This document shows, piece by piece, positions 57,438-64,000 of a stretch of 64,000 bases of DNA. Under the pieces are notes generated by a model that saw nothing but the letters and a program-made list of their open reading frames with translations, did not search any database and was not told where the DNA came from. How positions within the stretch are numbered: the stretch's first letter is position 1; every line of letters starts with the position of its first letter. The translations under genes were made by a program, and so were the position numbers. The DNA comes from Seriola aureovittata (taxonomy: Eukaryota; Chordata; Actinopteri; Carangiformes; Carangidae): NCBI RefSeq assembly GCF_021018895.1, contig NC_079384.1, positions 20,119,140 through 20,183,139 of the forward strand. The letters are read 5' to 3'.

Positions 57438-57799
57438 GTGAGTTGCTTGTTTTTCCTCCTCTTCCTCACTAACTCTTCCTCATACTTAAAGCCGTCACTG
57501 TTGTAAACATTTGCTGCATTAATTAGATTAAAAAAAAACATGTTTTCTTCCTCCATGAATCGGCTCGTATTCCAGTATCTTTCTCTACGCCTTCGACTCT
57601 CAACCCTTTTTGGCTTCTGACCTTTTAAAGTGAAGCAGCGTCTCCTCACAGCCCCAGTCAACACTTATCACTCATTTATTTAGAATTGTATACTTTGTAC
57701 TCCATATATTTTTTTGTGCAAATTTCAAATGCACATAGACACAGAGGAGATCCAGACAGTCAGCGATCTTGTCCTACCTGAGCCCTGATGGTTCAGGTG

Positions 57800-58450
57800 A
57801 CGAATTAGACTTCAACTTTATTATTATTATCCCGAAGGAAATTTTGTTTGCAGCAGGCATCATGAACACATCAACATTCAAAATACATTTACAATAATAA
57901 CATCACATACAGAATGCAATAACTCCGGGAGTGGTCAGCTCATTAAAGAATGGGGACATTCTTACCACCTTAAACCAACAATATCTGAATGGCAAGCAAT
58001 ACTGTAAGCTGGGCTTGCTGCAACCCGTTCACCTTACCAGCCACTTTAACAAGCTTTGACAGTCTATTTTTACTGGACAGAGTGAGGAAACCAAACCAAG
58101 CCACAAAACAATAAGTAAGAGCAGATTCAATGAATCATTAATAGAACAAGGACATGAGAACATTGGACACTTTAAATGAGTTCAGTTTGCTTAAAAAAAA
58201 AGAAGCGCTGCTGGACCTTTTTGCAGACAGCATCAGTGTTGGATTCAAAGCTCAGTTTGTTATCAATATAACTCCAAAGCATTTATACTCTGGTACAATC
58301 TCCACCTCTTTATCCTGGATGATAGTAAGAGTTATATTGCTGGGTTGGGATTTTCTAAAATCAACAATCATGTCCTTAGTCTTTGACAGGTTTATTGACA
58401 GTAAAGAATCCACCACAGGACCGTGCTCATTCTCCTTATCATGACAGGCT
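57800..58450 (-). pseudogene. Non-LTR retrotransposon (CR1/L2/Rex-like) RT C-terminal fragment
   Basis: On the minus strand, from about 58420 leftwards, the reading gives NLSKTKDMIVDFRKSQPSNI, then KEVEIVPEYKCFGVI, a frameshift, then FLSKLNSFKVSNVLMSLFY. This is the stretch just after the RT active site in CR1/L2/Rex-type elements of fish. The 3' end carries CCTTCGGGATAATAATAATA, similar to the short 3' tails of such LINEs. It is 5'-truncated and frameshifted. Confidence 0.78.
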
Positions 58451-58650
58451 AGAGCGGATCTGGTCGTCAGTAGTAAACACTGAGTCAGTTGTGAATATCT
58501 GAACGTTCCGTGCTGCGTTCAGGGCCTCAGGTCGGGAACATTGGTTTCATCTCTCCGTCACGACTCTCTTTTTCTCTGCTCACACGAGTGCTTCAGCCTT
58601 GAGCTGTGCATTTGTGTGGTTTGTGCCTGTTTCACAAATTTTGTCTGGCT

Positions 58651-58682
58651 TTGTGTGTGTGTGTGTGTCTGTGTCTGTGTCT

Positions 58683-58769
<87 letters not shown>

Positions 58770-58780
58770 TGTGTATGTGC
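58651..58780 (+). repeat. Interrupted (TG)n microsatellite
   Basis: TG run with TCTGTG and GGTG interruptions, then TATG variants at the end. Confidence 0.95.
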
Positions 58781-58902
58781 ATATGTCAGAAGCAGAGAAG
58801 GACAGAGTGTGTGGGTGTTAGCTTTTAAAGAGGCAGAGAGAGAGAACAGAGAGTGAGAGCACGACTACAGCTCTAACACACTTTCAGTGTGACATCATCA
58901 TG

Positions 58903-59135
58903 TCTCAGTGTCTCAGTGTCTGTCCTGTCTGTCCTCTCAGTGTCTGTACTCTCAGTGTCTGTCCTCTCAGTGTCTGTACTCTTAGTGTCTGTTGTGTCTG
59001 TCCTCTCAGTTTCTGTCCTCTCAGTGTCTGTCCTCTCAGTGTCTGTACTCTTAGTGTCTGTTGTGTCTGTCCTCTCAGTGTTTGTCCTCTTAGTGTTTGT
59101 CCTCTCAGTGTCTGTCCTCTCAGTGTCTGTCCTCT
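58903..59135 (+). repeat. 15-bp minisatellite next to an ankfn1 splice acceptor
   Basis: About 15 copies of GTCTGTCCTCTCAGT with variants GTCTGTACTCTCAGT and GTCTGTACTCTTAGT. It stops about 14 bp before the acceptor AG at 59148-59149. Confidence 0.95.
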
Positions 59136-59149
59136 GGTTGTCTTCTCAG

Positions 59150-59257
59150 ATTGGAGGGAGAGTGATGGTCGGGAGCCCAGGAGGCGGGGCCACATCGAGG
59201 CCATGGAGCGTCTGCTGCAGCAGGTCCGAGCCACCCACACACACTACTGCTGCGGAG
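59150..59257 (+). CDS. ankfn1: ankfn1 exon after the FN3 domain; last exon in the window
   Basis: This is a 108-nt exon in phase 1 to 1, with acceptor GTCTTCTCAG|AT and donor GCGGAG|GTGAGT. It encodes NWRESDGREPRRRGHIEAME, then RLLQQVRATHTHYCCG. The NW-x-x-x-D-REPR and LLQQVRA-x-H-x-HY motifs match the region that follows the FN3 domain in ANKFN1. The intron just upstream is a 15-bp minisatellite (about 58903-59135) made of splice-acceptor-like units. The next exon is beyond the window, so the conserved C-terminal half of the protein is not seen. Confidence 0.95.
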
Positions 59258-59966
59258 GTGAGTGTCTCTAAATGTCCTCCACCTCAGTGTGTCTCCAGGT
59301 GTTTGCTGCAGATGTAAAAACAGTGGTGTGAAGCCTTAAGTGTCTCTAAAGTCAGAAATCCGAGAGTTTTTTTAGTTTGATTTTCTGAGATTTCTTTTCA
59401 CGTGGCCATAATCCTCTTCCATAACATACCACCACGAGAACGTAATTCTGTGTAACCAAGTTATTTTGAACCTAAACTGAACTGAACCGTGTCATTCAAC
59501 TCTTTCATTAGTCTCATAGAAACAGACTTGAAATAAAAATGATTAATACACAACACATGACAACTCATGAGTGACAGCAGAACTTCATCACCTCACCCGG
59601 TCATGTACGGTTAAAGCTGAGTCGTATAATTTGTTGGAGACTTTCTGAAACCACTCCGGTCCTTGAAGCAGTCTCTTTCAGTCTTACAGAAGTGTCATCA
59701 GTTTTCCTCACCTATAGATCGATGGTGTATTTTATCATTTCAGTTGGAGCCTCGTTAGAAACACTCAGCAGCTGAAGCAGCAGCGTTCACACACACGGCT
59801 GGAGTGATAAAAGCATCGACCCTCCACTCTTAGCTTCACTTTCACTGTTTTCTTTGCACAAGTGGTGGAGAGCAGTAAAGAATAAAGAGTTATAACCCAT
59901 ATGTGAATGCAATATATGTACATATATTGAATTTCCATATATGAAATATTCATTTTTATTTTATAT

Positions 59967-60670
59967 GGGTACAACTTTACAATAACACTACCCTTATAAA
60001 GGATTTATGAATGGTTTATAATGAAGTTATTAATTCAGTTATTAATTAACACTTTATAAATCATAAATAAACAATTATAAACAAGATATAACACAGTTTT
60101 CATATATTGATGCAAGCTCACTTTTTGCTAAGATCAAGTTAATGCTTACCACTCATTAAACTTACTAATGAGTTACTACCATTTATAACTGGTAAAAGGA
60201 GCCTTAATGTAACTGATTAATTATTGGTGATTGGTGTTTTACACTTTACAATAAGGCTTCCTTTTATCAGTTTTAAATGTTTGTAACTACCCAAGTCCCA
60301 AAGAAGATACCAACCAGAAAAAAGCATTTCAATTTTAATATCCACTCTGCAGAACAATCCAACAAACAATTCAGCAGCATGAATTATAATATATATAAAT
60401 TATAACTTATACAATTATGTGATGAAGCAGCAGGTACAAACGCTGGATGAAAGCTCAGTAACTAATGAGTTAGGAGGCTCCACAGTACAGATACATGTGG
60501 GATCACTATTTGGCCTAAACAAGTCACTGTTGCTGTTTTTATCTAATGTATTATAACAATTTATAAATGATTTATGAAGCGTTAACAAGCTACTTAATAA
60601 ACTAGTTATAAACTTTCATTTCAACATTCATAAATCCTTTAAAAGAGTAGACTTCTTGTAAAGTGGTACC
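59967..60670. mobile_element. MITE-like element with about 45-bp terminal inverted repeats
   Basis: The left end (GGGTACAACTTTACAATAAC, continuing to GGATTTATGAATG at 60013) is the imperfect reverse complement of the right end (CATTCATAAATCCTTT through AAGTGGTACC at 60670). The 700-bp interior is AT-rich, has internal inverted copies (a second ACACTTTACAATAAGGCTTC at 60240) and contains no ORF. It is a nonautonomous DNA element inserted in the family C repeat. Confidence 0.8.
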
Positions 60671-60776
60671 TATCTTGCCTATACAAATATATACATTTAT
60701 GTATGTATGCTTATATTGTAAACATATGTTACATAAATATATATCCATCCCACAGCCTGTCAGTATATGTTGATAC

Positions 60777-62057
60777 AGTAGCAAGAAAAAAGTATGTGAA
60801 CCCTTTGGAATGACCTGGTTTTCTGCGCTGACTGTCATGAAATATGATCTGATCTTCATCTAAATCGCAAATGTAGACAAACACAGTGTCTCTAAACTAA
60901 TATAACACAAGCAGATACAATCCGGTGTCTTTATTGAACACAGCCATTAAACATCCACAGTGCTGGTGGAAAACGTAGGTGAACCATCAGATTTAATAAC
61001 TGGTTGAACCTCATTTGGCTTCATTAACCTCAAACAAGCTTCCAGTAGCTGCTGATCAGACTGGTACGTATCCAGGAGGAAGGTCACATTAAGGTCTGGC
61101 CTCTGACTGGACCACTGCAGAAGGTGGATTTTCTTTGTCTGAAGTCGTTGTGTAGTAGATTTACTTTGATGTTTAGGGTGATTGTCCTGCTGCATCACTC
61201 AGCTTCTCCTGAGCTTCAGCAGGTGGACAGACTCCCTGACATTATTCTGTAGGGTTCCTTCATAAACTTGACAATGAATTTTTCCCCTGATGATGTGGAG
61301 CTGTCAAATCAGTCCCAGATCACAACGCTCCCTCCACCCTGCTTCACCTGTGGGAGGATGACGTTGGGATGTAGAATGCAGAGCCCTTTTTACACCAAAC
61401 AATTTAACCTTAGACTCATCAGTCCTCAAAACCTTTCCCCAGTGGTGTCGTGGAGAGTCACGCTGCTCTTTATAAACTTCATGGGCACAACAAGGTTTTT
61501 TTCACCATGCAAACATGCACCATGATGTGTGTGTGGTGGACTCATGAACAGAGATGTTAACCAGCCCAAATGATTCCTTTAAGCCATTAGCTGTAAATCT
61601 GAGCTTCTTTGTTAATGTTACTGATCATCTGTGTTGACCTGTTGGAGTCATCTCAGCTGGATGTCACTTTTAGGAAGAGTAGTCACAGAAGTCAATCAGC
61701 TCCCGTTTAGAGACAGTTTGTGTGACTGTGGACTGATGGAGATCTAAACTCTGTGACCCTTTCAGCTTCATGCTGATCAGCATTTCTTGATCATAAGTCT
61801 TCTGAGAGCTCTTTGTGAGGCCTGGTTCACATCAGCAGATGCTTCTTGTGAACAGCAAACTCTAAATATTTGAGTGTTTTCATAAGCCAAAGAGTCTGTA
61901 ATCCACAGCTTTGATAACTCCTAGCCGAGGGATTCACATACTTTTCCAATCTACACTGTGATAGTTTGAATGAAGTTTTCAACATGCACAAGTTATTGTT
62001 ATTAGTTGAAATAGATTGTGTTTGAGATTGTAACTTGAACGAAGATCTGACCATAAT
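60777..62057 (-). pseudogene. Second Tc1-like transposon remnant, minus strand, nested
   Basis: The left end (AAAAAAGTATGTGAACCCTT at about 60787) and a degenerate right end (ATTCACATACTTTTCC near 61932) are the terminal repeats of a fish Tc1-like family. On the minus strand the body retains transposase-like pieces, for example HQSKSTTQRLQTKKIHLLQW (near 61100) and a BLOCK with QRPDLN and VTFLLDTYQSDQQLLEA. There is no intact ORF and internal sequence is missing. It lies inside a family C repeat whose sequence resumes at about 62058, showing insertion into an older repeat. Confidence 0.85.
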
Positions 62058-62703
62058 TAAGGATAGCATATAGGTTTTTTAGCATGTATGTTGTTTTAAT
62101 AAACTTGCATAAATAAATGAAATATGTAATGTTAACACAAAACATATGTGTTATATGTAAAAAGTCATCGCATAGATATTTCTAATGTATATATGCATAG
62201 AAATATCGCACTATGGGTATTTTATATATGTTATAAACGTATATCTTCATATATTCAGAGGATGTATCTATGTGATAATAATATATCACGTTATAGGTGA
62301 CAGCTATGGCAACATCACTGTGATATATGGACATATACACTATGTCATGTATTTCTGCATGGGAACAGCATTAATGAAAGGTGAGAACACATGAGCAGCT
62401 CAGACGCCACTGAAAGCTCAATAACCACCCCCGCCCCACCCACCCCCCCCACCCCACCCCCCGTCAGATGGAAAGGTGGTTGCCTCATTAATCAGCTCCA
62501 ATCATGTTTTCAGCTCACTCCAACCAAAACTCATTTCTTTATTTATCCAGAGTGGCGTGCGGCGCTGCACAGTAAGCCGGCGAGCTCTTGTCATATTATC
62601 CACTTGTCAAACCCAGTTAGCCTCCAGCGCTGCAAACACACAGAGACTTTTTAAAGCAGGAGAGCGCCGGTGGCAGCCTCAACCTGTCACTGAAATAACA
62701 GCT

Positions 62704-62705
<2 letters not shown>

Positions 62706-62796
<91 letters not shown>

Positions 62797-62810
62797 GCGT
62801 GTGCGCGCAC
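62706..62810 (+). repeat. (TG)n microsatellite ending in TGCG variants
   Basis: About 85 bp of TG followed by GCGTGTGCGTGTGCGCGC, an alternating purine-pyrimidine stretch. Confidence 0.97.
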
Positions 62811-63358
62811 TCATGAGCCGGCTGCTGAATGGCTTGTTGAAAACACTCTCAGACTCGCCGCTGCAGGTACTGTTGTGTAACATTTCGGAGGCGGCGAGAA
62901 GCTAAAGATCCTTTGCCTGTCTGACGACGCACAGGAGTAGAAGAAGAAGAAGAAGCATCATCATTGTGAGGATGTTGAGGATGCAGGGAGGGTTCACTCT
63001 GACAGATTGTGAAAGGCCAGTTTTAAAGATTGGAGAACGAGTGTTGCAGTGGAGAACAGGCTGTAATTACCACTCCAGTGGTTTCATGTAGAGACACAAG
63101 CTGAAAACATCATCACTGATTACACTGGAACATGTTAATCATGTCGTATACAGATGTTTTCATGAAATCAGTGATTATCTGTGATTGATTGATGATTTTA
63201 TTCAACATTACATTAAAAAGCAGCCAAACATCGACAGTTTGAGCCTATGATTCGCTGCATTATTAAAGGTATTAAAGGTTTTATGTAACTTCCGTTTTGT
63301 CTTTCTTACATATAAAACACAAATATAAAAAAACAGAAGCTACAACAAAAAGAAAACT

Positions 63359-63660
63359 AGAATCACCTCCTGGTGGTCGTCTGCCTCCTCCACTCAGACT
63401 GGTTTCAGGTTACAACCCTGTTCATCCAGAGTCATAGAAAATATGAACCATTGTGTGAAATTTTGTCATAATTGCTGTGAAGTCTTTGAGTCTTTTTAAT
63501 GGCTAAAAGGTGTTTTGGGAGTCACCGTGACCTTTGACCCCAAAAATCTAATCAGTTTATCCTTGAGTCCTAATGAATGTTTGTGGCAAATTTGAAGAAA
63601 TTCCGTCAAGGAAGACGGACAGACAACCTGAAAACAATATGGCTCCTGCTCTGAGCGTTG
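63359..63660 (+). repeat. Family B dispersed repeat, plus strand
   Basis: Contains AGAATCACCTCCTGGTGGTC, CTGTTCATCCAGAGTCATAG, CCGTGACCTTTGACCCCAAA and ACGGACAGACAACCTGAAAA in the family order. Confidence 0.87.
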
Positions 63661-64000
63661 CTGCCTCCGGTGACCCCTCCCTCACGCTGTATGTCTGCAC
63701 GGTGGGCTTTTTGTGAGCGTCAGTCTGCCGTCTGTTTACAGGACGGTAATTATGTGACGCTTAATTAGCCAGAGTCAAAAGGGGCGCTGTGGTCTGGAGA
63801 TTGGCATCACTGAGCAGCCGGCCGCCGTCCTCCATCCTCCCGGGGCTGGAGGACGGCCGGAGGGAGACGGGGGGGAGACAGCCGAACGAATGAATGAGAT
63901 AAGACTCAGTCTGACCGGCAGCACGGGAGAGTGACTCGACCCCGCTGACCCCAGAAACACATAAAAACACACACACACACATACATACACGGTTCTGATG

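Larger units (their letters stand above)
57438..59149 (+). other. ankfn1: ankfn1 intron with a LINE fragment, microsatellite and minisatellite
   Basis: The intron contains a minus-strand non-LTR reverse transcriptase fragment (57800-58450), a 130-bp TG-rich run (58651-58780) and a 15-bp minisatellite (58903-59135) that runs almost to the next acceptor. Confidence 0.75.
59880..62372 (+). repeat. Family C repeat copy, split twice by insertions
   Basis: Pieces at about 59880-59966, 60671-60776 and 62058-62372 align in order with the continuous copy at 50870-51490. Shared landmarks are GCTTATATTGTA...CATATGTTA, TGTTTTAATAAACTTGCATA, ACTATGGGTATTTTATATAT and CAGAGGATGTAT. The gaps are the MITE-like element and the Tc1-like remnant. 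The family is AT-rich and noncoding. Confidence 0.78.
59258..64000 (+). other. ankfn1: ankfn1 intron, open at the right edge
   Basis: The region contains the nested transposon stack (59880-62372), a C-rich run (62428-62462), a (TG)n run (62706-62800), a family B repeat (63359-63660) and GC-richer sequence at 62480-62680 and 63660-63960. No exon matching the next part of ANKFN1 is found, so that exon probably lies beyond 64000. Confidence 0.6.

Noticed and set aside
58889..59317. Repetitive Ser/Val-rich protein reading into the ankfn1 exon
   Set aside because: Open frame of the 15-bp minisatellite; it enters the exon in the wrong frame.

Overview
The window looks like nuclear DNA of a teleost fish, probably a spiny-rayed (percomorph) species. 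It has spliced vertebrate exons with GT-AG introns, very dense (CA)n/(TG)n microsatellites, Tc1-like transposons, Tx1- and L1-type LINE remnants, tRNA-derived SINE pieces and several fish-type dispersed repeats. Nothing prokaryotic or plasmid-like is present.

One protein-coding gene is clearly supported: the 5' half of ankfn1 (ankyrin-repeat and fibronectin-III domain protein; fly Wide awake, mouse nmf9), on the + strand from about 33.1 kb to beyond the right edge. I place a probable untranslated first exon ending at 33527. Coding exons follow at 34227-34352, 39090-39288, 42786-42996, 48425-48619, 50557-50670, 51723-51820, 57347-57437 and 59150-59257. All splice phases agree. The exons read N-terminal region, ankyrin repeats, a helical linker, a complete FN3 domain, and the start of the downstream conserved region. 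The C-terminal half lies outside the window.

Region by region: 1-33 kb has no gene I recognise. It holds a MITE-like element (2.1-2.5 kb), a 46-bp minisatellite (5.9 kb), several dispersed repeats, a long inverted repeat (15.1-15.5 kb), a dead Tx1-like LINE inside a TTC-rich tract (17.2-19.1 kb), a possible pair of convergent small spliced units (24.8-27.3 kb) and a decayed Tc1-like element (29.07-30.16 kb). From 33 to 64 kb are the ankfn1 exons and introns. The introns carry four copies of one repeat, an L1-like LINE that split an older repeat (53.9-57.2 kb), and a three-layer nest of transposons (59.9-62.4 kb).

The most interesting feature is how repeats sit on the ankfn1 splice sites. The intron 50671-51722 starts with (CA)n five bases after the donor and ends with (TG)n touching the acceptor AG. 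Exon 34227-34352 is bracketed by TG upstream and CA downstream. The last exon is preceded by a 15-bp minisatellite in which nearly every unit looks like a 3' splice site. Two dispersed repeat families also carry transcription-factor-like motifs: ZNF143/THAP11-like in one, and nuclear-receptor half-sites in the other. All similarity calls come from reading the sequence and from memory of the families; no search was run.
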